A stretch of 64,000 nt of DNA from Pedobacter quisquiliarum (GTDB taxonomy: Bacteria > Bacteroidota > Bacteroidia > Sphingobacteriales > Sphingobacteriaceae): NCBI RefSeq assembly GCF_014642175.1, contig NZ_BMIL01000001.1, positions 372,001 through 436,000 of the forward strand, given 5' to 3'. Every line of letters starts with the position of its first letter. The stretch's first letter is position 1. The notes below the pieces were generated by a model. That model was not told the DNA's origin. It did no database searches and was given only the letters and a program-made list of their open reading frames with translations. This document shows positions 17,672 to 26,697 of this stretch, piece by piece. The position numbers and the translations under genes are program-made.

Positions 17672-19342
17672 TTAATCAGTTTGTAGCAAGTCAAGCATAA
17701 AATAGAATGTAGAACCTTCCTCTATTTTGCTCTCCACACCCATAGTACCCTGGTGTGATTTGATGATCTCCATGGAGATATACAACCCCATGCCCAGTCC
17801 GCTTGCCATGTACGTGCTATCTGCCACGCGGTAAAAACGCTCGAAAATCCGTTCCTGCTGCTCCGCGGACAGCCCAATGCCAAAGTCCTTAACGGCAACT
17901 TTAACCTTTGCGTCCTCAACCGTTGCCTGCAGCATGATTTCTTTGTGGTTTGGAGCGTACTTCACTGCATTATTAATCAGATTCATGACAACCTGTTCCA
18001 GGCGTTCCATATTTCCCTCTACGAGGTAATCAGTGCCTGGTGTGTAGCTGATTTGATGAGCAGGGTACATGTATCGGGCATGCTCCACACATAGGGAGAC
18101 CAATTCATTTACGCTTATTGGTGATTTATTAAAGTCTAGTTTCCCAGCCTGTATTTTGCTAAAATCAAGGAGGTCATTTACCAGCAGGTGTAACTTATTC
18201 ATGGAGTTATCTGCTTTGTCAATGAAATTACGGATGCGTTGTGGTATAGGCTCCTGGTCAAACTTAGCAATAAGCTGAAGGTAGGCCTTCAAGCTTGTGA
18301 GTGGCGTTTTCAACTCGTGACTGGCGATGCTGATAAATTCATCTTTCTTCTCAATGGCCTTTCGCTGATCATCAATGTCCGTTGCCGTACCCACCCAGAA
18401 TTGGATTTCTCCAGCAGCGTTTTTCAATGGTGTGCTTCTGGATAGGTGCCAACGATACGTCCCATCTGCTTTGCGGTAGCGATTTTCTACCTCTAGCAAG
18501 TTCCCTGTTTCTAAAGATTCAATGTAAGCGTATTTGGTTCGTTGGGCATCATCAGGATGAAGAACGGTCTCCCAGACCATTGCAGGTTCATCATCGAAAC
18601 CTAGACCTGTATATTCAAACCACCTCGCGTTGAAGAAGTTTATCTTACCGTTCGGAAGGTTCGTCCAGGTAATATGTGGAATATTGTTCGACAAAAGCAT
18701 GAAGTGGGCCCTGCTTACGGATAGGTCTCTGGTTCTTTCCGCAACGATGCCTTCGAGTTCATTATTTAACTTCAAGGTCTGATTTCTCGCTTCCTCTAGC
18801 GCTTCGTTGTTCTTTTTAAGAAGATTCTCACTTTGTTTCTGTTCTGTCAGATCCGTTAAAATGATGCTCATGGCTGTACCATCCTCCAGGTTCATCCGGG
18901 TTAAAGTAAGCAATACTGGCAACTGCATCCCGTCGGGGCGAAGCAGGTTAGTTTCTGTCTTATAATCAGATAAGCCGATGGAACGCATGGCGACGTTTAA
19001 CTTAGTGAGGCTGCTTGGTTCGAGAAAAGCATCAAGACCCTTTCCAACAACATGATTCAGCGCAATGCCAGCCATTTCAGCAAAACGTGGATTACTATAC
19101 AGGATGAAACCGTCCTTATCCAGCGTTATTGCACCTTCCATCATCCGTTCAATCCAAACGCGGTAGGTGTGGTCAGCTGTTTTTAGGGTGTATATTTCAT
19201 GTCCTTCAGCGCCGTGTACAACAAAAGCATCCACCATACCAGTTCGTATCGCTTCAATAGTGTCCTTTGCTTCTTCAAGCTGTATTCTTAATTCAGCAAT
19301 CTCTGCTTTTAGTTGTTCTGCTGTTGGTTCAATAGCCATCAT
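17672..19342 (-). CDS. PAS-PAS sensor histidine kinase of the Kai cluster
   Basis: Soluble kinase with no membrane span. A short coiled coil (about 5-33) is followed by PAS 1 (about 60-168), a second coiled coil (170-208), PAS 2 with a PAC tail (about 210-326; KADGTYRWHLSRSTPLKNAAGEIQFWVGTATDI), HisKA with H-box ISIASHELKTPL (phospho-accepting His342), and an HATPase domain with N-box NLINNAVKYAP (454-464), G1 DFGIG (486-490) and G2 GLGMGL (515-520). All catalytic motifs are intact. The start overlaps kaiB-2 by 11-14 bases (ATG at 19342 or 19339), so it is co-translated with the Kai genes. Unlike cyanobacterial SasA it has no KaiB-like domain of its own. No response regulator gene is adjacent. 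Confidence 0.92.
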   Translation of the reverse strand: MMAIEPTAEQLKAEIAELRIQLEEAKDTIEAIRTGMVDAFVVHGAEGHEIYTLKTADHTYRVWIERMMEGAITLDKDGFILYSNPRFAEMAGIALNHVVGKGLDAFLEPSSLTKLNVAMRSIGLSDYKTETNLLRPDGMQLPVLLTLTRMNLEDGTAMSIILTDLTEQKQSENLLKKNNEALEEARNQTLKLNNELEGIVAERTRDLSVSRAHFMLLSNNIPHITWTNLPNGKINFFNARWFEYTGLGFDDEPAMVWETVLHPDDAQRTKYAYIESLETGNLLEVENRYRKADGTYRWHLSRSTPLKNAAGEIQFWVGTATDIDDQRKAIEKKDEFISIASHELKTPLTSLKAYLQLIAKFDQEPIPQRIRNFIDKADNSMNKLHLLVNDLLDFSKIQAGKLDFNKSPISVNELVSLCVEHARYMYPAHQISYTPGTDYLVEGNMERLEQVVMNLINNAVKYAPNHKEIMLQATVEDAKVKVAVKDFGIGLSAEQQERIFERFYRVADSTYMASGLGMGLYISMEIIKSHQGTMGVESKIEEGSTFYFMLDLLQTD

Positions 19343-19634
19343 TTGTAATTACGATCCCCAATCCGTTTAGGACTTTCTTCGTGTCAGATAAATCTCCAAC
19401 AAATCGTCTTTCTGGAGCAGGACTTCTTTTTATAAGCGTGGGCAGTGCAATAATCTGCTCCTGTTGTGCGAGCTCCGGTCGCAGGTATACATCAATGATC
19501 TCCAGGGTATACTGATTAGGAATATACGTATTGCAGATCGTGCGGATGTTATTAACAGCACGCACGGAGTTTGCTGATGCACCGGTGATGAACAGCGTCA
19601 GGATCAAAGTGTCTGTAGTTTCAAGGCTAGTCAA
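19329..19634 (-). CDS. KaiB-family protein, second copy
   Basis: A 101-residue KaiB-like protein. The pattern [73 protein letters not shown] follows KaiB throughout, including the cis-Pro region and the GDLSD segment implicated in fold switching. It is more diverged than the neighbouring copy. No ATG fits: the reading begins with TTG at 19634, eight bases inside the end of kaiB-1, and the fold begins about ten residues later. Role is inferred: binding to the phosphorylated KaiC ring or passing the signal to the kinase, with which it overlaps by 11-14 bases. Confidence 0.88.
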   Translation of the reverse strand: MTSLETTDTLILTLFITGASANSVRAVNNIRTICNTYIPNQYTLEIIDVYLRPELAQQEQIIALPTLIKRSPAPERRFVGDLSDTKKVLNGLGIVITNDGY

Positions 19635-19923
19635 GGCGTAGCGGAATGATATTCAGACCAACAAGAACTTTTTCTTCATTACTCAGGTCACCAATAATCT
19701 TGCGGATGGGTACCGGCACTTTTCTAACCAGCGTTGGCACCGCAAAAATCTGATCGCCCTCAGCAAGCTGGGGATGTAACAGCAAGTCTATAACCTCAAT
19801 TTTGTATTTGCCTTCAAGATGCTCCTCACAATAACGTTTCAGGTTATTGAGGGCACTTACAGATTTTGGGGTTTTTCCAGCTATATATAACCGCAACTCC
19901 CATGTTTGCTGTTCTTCAATCAT
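19627..19923 (-). CDS. kaiB: KaiB-family circadian clock protein, first copy
   Basis: A 98-residue protein very close to classical Kai[84 protein letters not shown] aligns by eye with cyanobacterial KaiB along its full length. KaiB is a metamorphic protein that binds the CI ring of KaiC. The ATG at 19923 is 18 bases after kaiC; the stop TAG lies inside the start of kaiB-2. Length equals that of functional KaiB proteins. Confidence 0.94.
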   Translation of the reverse strand: MIEEQQTWELRLYIAGKTPKSVSALNNLKRYCEEHLEGKYKIEVIDLLLHPQLAEGDQIFAVPTLVRKVPVPIRKIIGDLSNEEKVLVGLNIIPLRLD

Positions 19924-19941
19924 AAAATATATTTATCGGGC

Positions 19942-21675
19942 CTAATCCTCGCTTTTCTTATTGTCGTCGCCAAGGCGTTTCTTAGCCAGATCATTCCGGT
20001 TTTTCTCCTGAATGTTTTTTTTAAGTTCTTCTTCCATGTAAACTTTGTTGAGTTCTTCCTCAACAGATTCAAATTCCGTTCTAAGATTCGCTATCTGAGA
20101 TTCCAACATCCTTCGTTTACGTAAGATCTCGCGATCTTTCCTGCTCACCGCATAACCCTGCAAAGCAAGGCCCGTTTCTTCTTTCACAATGTGTGCTTCT
20201 CTGGCTGAGCCGGTTAACACACCCTCTGGACCCAGGTAAACGTCTACAAGGTCGAGCCCCGCCGCTGTGATAATAAACTCCCTCACCTGATTGGAATGTC
20301 CAATGCCTCGGGATTTCATCACGTACATGCCGCGGTTCCTTTCACCGTTAAACTCAATATCCCGGATCAATAACCAGGAGTCCACTAATGAAGATATGCC
20401 TTCATCCGTTTGCTCGTTGATGGTGTTGTTCAGGGCGAGCGCCGTAAAAAGTACCGTGATACCTTCATTTTGGAGAAAGTCAACCAGTCTGATCAGCATA
20501 GCCTTTACCTCACTTACAGAGCCTACGGTAATCAGATTGGTTATTGGATCCAGTACAACGATGTCCGGCTGAAATTTTTTAATACGTTTATGGATGGCAA
20601 CCAGGTGCATTTCTAACCCAAATAGGGTAGGTCTGGATGAATGAAATTCAAGCAGACCACTTTCAACATGTGCGGAAAGGTCTAAGCCTATCGAACGCAT
20701 GTTGCGTTGAATTTGCGAGGGTGACTCTTCAAATCCGAAATATAAACAACGTTTACCATTTCTACAGTTGGCATCCACGAATGATGCTGCCAGACTAGTT
20801 TTACCCGTGCCAGCGGTTCCAGAAACCAGAATGCTACTACCTTCGTAAAAGCCATCACCACCGAGCATCTTATCCAGCGATTCAATGCCTGAAGTAATTC
20901 TTTTGGTTGAAACCTCCATGTCCAGCGCAAGAGAGGTAATGGGCAATACTGAAATCCCGTCTTCATCAATCAGAAATGGATATTCGTTGGTGCCGTGCAT
21001 CGAGCCGCGATACTTAACGATTCTAAGCAGGCGCGTAGAAATCTGGTTGCTAATGCGATGATCCAATAGAATCACGCAGTCCGATACATATTCTTCCAGA
21101 CCTTGTCTGGTCAATGAGTTCTCGCCACGTTCACCCGTGATGATCGCGGTTACACCTTTCTCCTTCAGCCATCCAAACAATCGTCGGAGTTCTGCACGGA
21201 GTATGTTTTGGTTTGTTAAGCCTGAAAATAGATTTTCAATGGTATCCAGAACAACTCTCTTTGCACCAATGCTGTCAATGGCATAACCCAGGCGGATGAA
21301 CAATCCGTCCAAATCATACTCGCCAGTTTCCTCAATTTCACTTCGTTCGATGTGGACGTGATCAATTCTGATTTTCTTGTCAGCAACAAGGGTGTTCAGG
21401 TCGAAACCAAGAGACGCCACATTTGTGGCAAGCTCATCAGCCTTTTCTTCAAAGGCCATGAACACGCCGGGCTCGTTAAATTCCAGTGCACCCCGTACAA
21501 TAAATTCGATGGACATGAGCGTCTTGCCACAGCCGGCACTGCCGCAAAGCAGGGTTGGTCTGCCGAGTGGAAGACCACCTCTGGTGATCTCGTCTAGGCC
21601 GCTTATACCGGTAGGTGACTTTTGAAGAATGGCGGCGGAAGCCTGATGGTGGTGTTGATTTGTACTTGAACTCAT
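19942..21675 (-). CDS. kaiC: KaiC-like double-domain ATPase with C-terminal coiled coil
   Basis: A RecA-fold protein with two ATPase halves. CI has Walker A GSAGCGKT (45-52), the catalytic Glu pair 76-77 and Walker B RVVLDT (140-145). CII has Walker A GTAGTGKT (286-293), Glu316-317 and IVVLDPI (372-378). At the cyanobacterial S431/T432 position the sequence is GISSLVD, giving Ser428 and Ser429, with Thr423 at the T426 position, so autophosphorylation is plausible. After about residue 505 the chain becomes a highly charged heptad-like helix to residue 577 instead of the KaiA-binding tail, and no kaiA is nearby. A C-terminal coiled coil is known from the KaiA-independent KaiBC timer of Rhodobacter sphaeroides. 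First gene of a kaiC-kaiB-kaiB-kinase operon. Confidence 0.95.
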   Translation of the reverse strand: MSSSTNQHHHQASAAILQKSPTGISGLDEITRGGLPLGRPTLLCGSAGCGKTLMSIEFIVRGALEFNEPGVFMAFEEKADELATNVASLGFDLNTLVADKKIRIDHVHIERSEIEETGEYDLDGLFIRLGYAIDSIGAKRVVLDTIENLFSGLTNQNILRAELRRLFGWLKEKGVTAIITGERGENSLTRQGLEEYVSDCVILLDHRISNQISTRLLRIVKYRGSMHGTNEYPFLIDEDGISVLPITSLALDMEVSTKRITSGIESLDKMLGGDGFYEGSSILVSGTAGTGKTSLAASFVDANCRNGKRCLYFGFEESPSQIQRNMRSIGLDLSAHVESGLLEFHSSRPTLFGLEMHLVAIHKRIKKFQPDIVVLDPITNLITVGSVSEVKAMLIRLVDFLQNEGITVLFTALALNNTINEQTDEGISSLVDSWLLIRDIEFNGERNRGMYVMKSRGIGHSNQVREFIITAAGLDLVDVYLGPEGVLTGSAREAHIVKEETGLALQGYAVSRKDREILRKRRMLESQIANLRTEFESVEEELNKVYMEEELKKNIQEKNRNDLAKKRLGDDNKKSED

Positions 21676-21881
21676 TGGGAAAAATCAGCGTCTATGTAAC
21701 TATAAGGCTAGTCTCATCCGCTTTGATAAAAACAATAAAACTACGGAAAGCGCCCTAGTACTCCAAATAATATACCAAAAAAATAGGGATGAGATTACAT
21801 GGGTCTGAAGCCTGAAACCGGTTAATTCAATTACACAAAACTTATTCTGTGGGCAGAAGTTGTTTACTAAAAACAACCAAT

Positions 21882-22847
21882 ATGCTGAATCAAAAAACAA
21901 TCGTAATAACCGGCGCTTCAAGTGGAGCTGGTAAGGCTATTGCCCTGGAATTTGCGCAGCAAGCAAATAAACTGGTGCTTGCAGCAAGAAATATGGTCGC
22001 ACTGGAGGAAACCGCAGAAGAGTGCAGAGCGCTCGGTGCTGAGGTGAAATGCGTACAGACGGATGTAAGTGAACCCACCGCTTTGATCAATTTAGCGTCC
22101 GAAGCGGATGACTTCGGCAATGGCATTGATGTCTGGGTAAACAATGCCGGTATACTCGCCGTTGGCTCTTTCACAGACACACCCTTAGAAGTTACGGAAC
22201 AAGTAATACGTACAAACCTGCTAGGATATATCTACGGCGCTCACGCGGTCATGCCTTACTTTAAAAAGCAGGGCAGGGGCATACTGATCAATAATATTTC
22301 AATCGGCGGTTTCATGCCGGTACCCTATGGCGTGGGTTACTCCGCAAGCAAGTTCGGTATTCGTGGATTCTCCTCAGCACTTAAAGCAGAGCTAAAGGAC
22401 TTCCCGGATATCCATGTTTGTGATGCCTATCCCGCATTCCTGGATTCCCCAGGCATACAACATGCCGCCAATTATACCGGTAAAGTGCTTAAACCTGCAC
22501 CACCTGTGTACGATCCGCGAAGACTCGCCATGGCCATTGTCTCCCTTGCTGAGAATCCCCGCTCGGAACTGATGGTCGGCAGCATTTCAAACCTGATCCG
22601 TCTCGCTTACGGTATTTTACCAGGCATTACACTTACCATAACCAAGGCCGTCATTTCTACATACCTGAATCAGGCAAAAGACTCCGGTAAAACGAATGGG
22701 AACATCTTCAATACCCTTGCCTTTGGCAATGCTGTTTTCGGAGGATGGGGATTACCGGGGCGCCCAAAGGCCCACCGGAAATATATTGCTGCCGGATTGC
22801 TCGCTACAACAGCGCTAAGTCTGCTGTTAGTTCGCAAAACGCGGTAG
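21882..22847 (+). CDS. Short-chain dehydrogenase/reductase with C-terminal extension
   Basis: A classical SDR: cofactor motif TGASSGAGKA (about 10-19), NNAG (about 90-93), catalytic Ser in ININISIGGF region and YSASK with the Tyr/Lys pair. It is longer (321 residues from ATG 21882) than the usual 250 and ends in a hydrophobic stretch IAAGLLATTALSLLLVRK that may be a membrane anchor. The ATG at 21882 directly precedes the Rossmann motif; the longer reading from 21849 adds unsupported residues. A 7-bp hairpin (21859-21877) lies just before the start. Divergent from kaiC. The substrate is unknown. Confidence 0.87.
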   Translation: MLNQKTIVITGASSGAGKAIALEFAQQANKLVLAARNMVALEETAEECRALGAEVKCVQTDVSEPTALINLASEADDFGNGIDVWVNNAGILAVGSFTDTPLEVTEQVIRTNLLGYIYGAHAVMPYFKKQGRGILINNISIGGFMPVPYGVGYSASKFGIRGFSSALKAELKDFPDIHVCDAYPAFLDSPGIQHAANYTGKVLKPAPPVYDPRRLAMAIVSLAENPRSELMVGSISNLIRLAYGILPGITLTITKAVISTYLNQAKDSGKTNGNIFNTLAFGNAVFGGWGLPGRPKAHRKYIAAGLLATTALSLLLVRKTR

Positions 22848-22860
22848 CGAAAGCAACAAA

Positions 22861-24162
22861 TTAAGACTTGAACATGTCTGGATTGATGTTGATGAGCTGT
22901 TCTGAGAATTCAAAATACCGGTCCAGGATCACCACCGCAATACCGGCAAATAAAACACTCAGCAGTTGGAAAGTTAGCTTTCTAACTGCTGCTCTGTCCT
23001 TCACGATTTTCCAAACAATGGGCAAGCTTACCAAGGCACTCGTAAGTGAAGTTACAATGGTTACGCTTCCTGCCAGGGATGCGGAGATCTTTTCATGGCT
23101 CGCCATTGTCGCTGCGGCCGCAGTCGTACTCGCACTACTTACAAACCCACCGAAAAATCCTGTTGCCATAATACCGTAGTTACCAAATAGCTTGGTGAGC
23201 AGTGTTCCGCCAATTGCGATGATCACGAATATCAATCCAAAGATCAATACATTTTTCAGGGAAATGGGAGAAGCAAGCTTTAAGGCTGGCAGGTTCCCGG
23301 AATCTTCTTTCTCATCCGTATGATCTTTCCAGATCCATAAAGCCGATAGAACGGACATCACCAGGATTGGTAAAAATGTCGACGTTATGGATAATGGAGA
23401 GAATATGAGTAAGAGGATGAGGTTGCGCGCGAACATGGCAATGGTCGTTAACAGGCACAAAGTGCTGATTTTAGAAGTCAGTCCGGCCTGTTGTACCCGC
23501 TGACTTGTTTCCGCAAGCGTAGCCGTGCTATTCACCAGTCCACCAAAGATTGCGCCCAGGTAGAGCCCATTCGTGCTGAATACCCGCAGTAAAAAGTAGT
23601 TTAAAAAGCCAATGCCCGATATGGCAATAACGCTTACCCAGGCATCGCCGGGATTGAATAAACCCCAGGGGTCTATATAACGATCAGGCATGATCGGGTA
23701 AATGACGAATCCAATTAAGCCGAGCAGGACGGCACTTCGAACCTCAGCGGGTTTGAGGCCGCCTGCAAATTTGTTCAATTCCGCCTTCCAGGCCAATAGC
23801 ATCATGATGGCTATAGAACCTGCAACAGGCAGAAATATATGACCCAGCCCGACAAGCACCCCCAACACATAGGTGACGATCAAGGCCACAGAGGTGGTGA
23901 TTTCCAGCGTGCGATCTACCAGAATGTTCCGCCCATTATTTAAAAGTACCAGTAATAAAACGCCAGCTAAAGACGCTATAACGAAGTTTGTGCCGATCAC
24001 CGAAGCAAGCATACCCAACAGTGCGACCATCGAAAAAGAGCGGATACCCATCTCTTTGTTCGACCATTTACGTTCCATACCAATGAGCATCCCAATGCCA
24101 AGTGATACCGCCATTTTTAAGGCAATCGGTGCGGCGGGATAGTGCAGAAATTCATCATTCAT
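22861..24162 (-). CDS. MgtC/SapB-DUF4010 family membrane protein
   Basis: An integral membrane protein of 433 residues. The N-terminal part LGIGMLIGMERKWSNKEMGIRSFSMVALLGMLASVIG is the MgtC-like block; the rest is the DUF4010 transporter-like region, with about a dozen hydrophobic spans. Function is not established: MgtC proteins affect ATP synthase and virulence in enterics, but DUF4010 proteins are uncharacterised. I prefer the ATG at 24162 over a TTG three codons earlier. Convergent with the SDR, with 13 bases between stops. Confidence 0.82.
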   Translation of the reverse strand: MNDEFLHYPAAPIALKMAVSLGIGMLIGMERKWSNKEMGIRSFSMVALLGMLASVIGTNFVIASLAGVLLLVLLNNGRNILVDRTLEITTSVALIVTYVLGVLVGLGHIFLPVAGSIAIMMLLAWKAELNKFAGGLKPAEVRSAVLLGLIGFVIYPIMPDRYIDPWGLFNPGDAWVSVIAISGIGFLNYFLLRVFSTNGLYLGAIFGGLVNSTATLAETSQRVQQAGLTSKISTLCLLTTIAMFARNLILLLIFSPLSITSTFLPILVMSVLSALWIWKDHTDEKEDSGNLPALKLASPISLKNVLIFGLIFVIIAIGGTLLTKLFGNYGIMATGFFGGFVSSASTTAAAATMASHEKISASLAGSVTIVTSLTSALVSLPIVWKIVKDRAAVRKLTFQLLSVLFAGIAVVILDRYFEFSEQLININPDMFKS

Positions 24163-24205
24163 TCTTAACAATTTTTTAACCTAACAAAAGCAGATAATAT
24201 TGGTT

Positions 24206-25831
24206 TTAACCAAATAGGGCCGGGTTGAAACTTGGAGCCTTACGTTTTCGACTTGCCTGCTCGTACGCATAAGCAATACGAATCAGTTCAGGCTCCGTAA
24301 AAGCCTTGCCAAAAAATGAAATGCCCATAGGTAAGTCATGCCAGGCACCCATTGGAACTGTAATATGTGGATACCCCGCTTTTGCTGCTGGAGAAGAAAA
24401 AGAAAAACCGTTTCCGTAATCGCCGTTTACCAGATCTATACACACTGCAAAGCCATTGGTCGGTCCGACAACTGCATCCAGCCGATTCTTATCCATGATG
24501 TCGTCTATGATCTTACGGGTTTCTAAACTCGATTTCTTTAAAGCTTCTGTATATTCTGCCTGATCAAGACCACCCTTGGACTGTGCAAGCTCCAGTGTTT
24601 CTTGTTTAAAAAAGGGCATGGCCTTGCTTTCATTCTGCTTATTAAATGCAATGACGTCAGCCAGATTCTTCATGGCAGAGTTTGCGTGACTGAGGTAATC
24701 GTTAACGCCGGCTTTAAATTCATACAGCAACACCGTGAACTCGGCGTTACCGATCACACGAAGTGGCTTCAGCAATTCTATTTCCACGATGGTTGCACCT
24801 TTACTGCGCATCAGGTCCAATGCTTCCTTGAGCAATGCTTGGGCGGCGAGGTTACCCGCCGTTAAGGCCGATTTCTCAACGCCCAGTCTTTTGCCTTTCA
24901 GCCCTTCAGCATCCAGAAACCGGGTATAATCTTCCAGGCCCTTGCCGCGGCTCTCCTTCGTATAGGGGTCTCGTGGATCTTCTCCGGCAAGCGCCCCAAG
25001 TAAGATCGCTGCATCACTTACATTTCTAGCCATCGGCCCTGCGGTATCCTGCGTTTTGGAGATGGGAATAATGCCACTCCGGCTCCACAGGCCTACGGTT
25101 GGTTTAAAACCGACACCGCCGCATACGGAGCTGGGGGATACGATGGAGCCGTCCGTTTCTGTACCAATCGCTATTGCACAAAGGTTTGCAGCCACGGCAG
25201 ATCCTGATCCAGCACTCGATCCACTTGGATTACGGTTTAGTATGTACGGGTTTTTCGTTTGACCGCCGCGGCTGCTCCAGCCACTCGTCGAATCTGAAGA
25301 ACGGAAGTTGGCCCATTCACTGAGATTGGTTTTCCCCAGAATTACGGCGCCGGCAGCGCGCAGGCGCTTTACAATATGCGCATCCTGTGACGCAATGTTA
25401 TCGGCAAGGGCAAGTGCCCCAGCAGTGGTGTGCATTTTATCTGCAGTATCTATATTGTCTTTTATCAATACGGGTATCCCATGCATAGGGCCGCGTACTT
25501 TTCCAGCTGCACGTTCTTTGTCCATCTCGTCCGCTATGGCCAATGCGTCTGGATTAAGTTCTATAACGGCGTTCAGCTGCGGACCCTTTTTGTCTACCTC
25601 TGCGATACGCTTTAAGTATTGCTCCGCAATAGACCTCGCGCTGCGCAATTTATCGACCATGCTCGACTGTAACATCTGGATGGTCACTTCGTTAAGTTCG
25701 AAATCCAGCGCTGACTTTGCGGCCTGGCTTTGCTTACTTTCTTCAACAATAATGCTGCAGGACGAGCTGCTCAGAACACCCAGGCCAACTGCCGCAAGTG
25801 ATCCGGATTTTAGAAAACTTCTTCTTTGCAT
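24206..25831 (-). CDS. Exported amidase (amidase signature family)
   Basis: Hydrolyses a carboxylic amide. The Ser-cisSer-Lys catalytic set is visible: Lys in IPVLIKDNIDTADKMHTTAG, and the Ser pair in NPSGSSAGSGSAVAANLCAIAIGTETDGSIVSPSS. From the ATG at 25831 the protein (541 residues) begins with the Tat-like RRSFLKSG and a hydrophobic segment ending in a Ser-Ser-Ser-Ser-Cys lipobox, so it is probably a Tat-exported lipoprotein. The longer reading adds 57 residues before the signal and is not used. The substrate is not evident; peptide amides or glutamine-like amides are typical of related enzymes. Divergent from the EcsC gene. Confidence 0.9.
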   Translation of the reverse strand: MQRRSFLKSGSLAAVGLGVLSSSSCSIIVEESKQSQAAKSALDFELNEVTIQMLQSSMVDKLRSARSIAEQYLKRIAEVDKKGPQLNAVIELNPDALAIADEMDKERAAGKVRGPMHGIPVLIKDNIDTADKMHTTAGALALADNIASQDAHIVKRLRAAGAVILGKTNLSEWANFRSSDSTSGWSSRGGQTKNPYILNRNPSGSSAGSGSAVAANLCAIAIGTETDGSIVSPSSVCGGVGFKPTVGLWSRSGIIPISKTQDTAGPMARNVSDAAILLGALAGEDPRDPYTKESRGKGLEDYTRFLDAEGLKGKRLGVEKSALTAGNLAAQALLKEALDLMRSKGATIVEIELLKPLRVIGNAEFTVLLYEFKAGVNDYLSHANSAMKNLADVIAFNKQNESKAMPFFKQETLELAQSKGGLDQAEYTEALKKSSLETRKIIDDIMDKNRLDAVVGPTNGFAVCIDLVNGDYGNGFSFSSPAAKAGYPHITVPMGAWHDLPMGISFFGKAFTEPELIRIAYAYEQASRKRKAPSFNPALFG

Positions 25832-25935
25832 GAAATTTGACAGATTTAAACTGAAGTAACAAAATTGTAGAGCCCGATCAAGGGGTAAGATAAAAATATT
25901 ACATAGCTTAAGGGCACAATTATGCAAGATAATCA

Positions 25936-26697
25936 ATGAATAACTACGAGGATAGCGTCCGTACAGACCTACTGTTCTGGCATAAGAAAATGAGCAGCGC
26001 ACCTTCTTTTACAGACCGGCTTTCTAAGCGGGTACAAGACAAAATAAATGGGTACATCCCTGAAAAGGTGCATAAAGCCATTACCGTTACCATGGAAAAG
26101 CTCTTCAAGGCGGTACTCTTTGGTGCCGAATACACCACAGGTAGAAAAATGACCAACGGCACGCTCGTGTACCGGGAAGCATACGTGCGTAATCAAATTT
26201 CATTCTATCAGAAAACCGCATCCCTGGAGGGTGCCGTAACTGGCGCAGGAGGCTTGTTGATGGGGCTTGCAGACTTTCCGGTACTCATTGGCTTAAAGAT
26301 GAAGCTCCTGTTCGACATTGCCTCACTATACGGTTTTGATGTAAAAGATTACCGCGAAAGACTGTACATTTTGTATGTTTTTCAACTCGCTTTCTCCAGT
26401 CAGCAGCGGCGCAATGCGGTATACCAACACATCCTGGGCTGGAACGAATTCGCCAGAACCCTGCCGGAAAAGGCGGAGGACTTCGACTGGCGCAGTTTCC
26501 AGCAGGAGTATCGCGACTACATTGACCTGGCTAAGATGGCGCAACTCGTTCCGGTTATTGGCGCTGCGGTCGGTGCGATTGCAAACTACAAGCTGGTCGC
26601 CCAACTGGGTGAAACGGCTATGAACTGCTATCGACTGCGCCTGGTTGGACATCTAATCAGCGACATCAATCAAAACCCTTATCCTTTAAATGAATGA
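25936..26697 (+). CDS. EcsC family protein
   Basis: A 253-residue match to the EcsC family: the helical N-terminus RLSKRVQDKINGYIPEKVHKAITVTMEKLFKAVLFGAEYTTG, the glycine-rich hydrophobic segment AVTGAGGLLMGLADFPVLIGLKMKLLFDIASLYGFD, and the second AQLVPVIGAAVGAIANYKLVAQLGETAMNCYRLRLV near the end. EcsC was named from the Bacillus ecs locus, where it accompanies an ABC transporter; its molecular role is unknown. The stop overlaps the next gene's ATG by four bases (ATGA), so the two are translationally coupled. Confidence 0.85.
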   Translation: MNNYEDSVRTDLLFWHKKMSSAPSFTDRLSKRVQDKINGYIPEKVHKAITVTMEKLFKAVLFGAEYTTGRKMTNGTLVYREAYVRNQISFYQKTASLEGAVTGAGGLLMGLADFPVLIGLKMKLLFDIASLYGFDVKDYRERLYILYVFQLAFSSQQRRNAVYQHILGWNEFARTLPEKAEDFDWRSFQQEYRDYIDLAKMAQLVPVIGAAVGAIANYKLVAQLGETAMNCYRLRLVGHLISDINQNPYPLNE

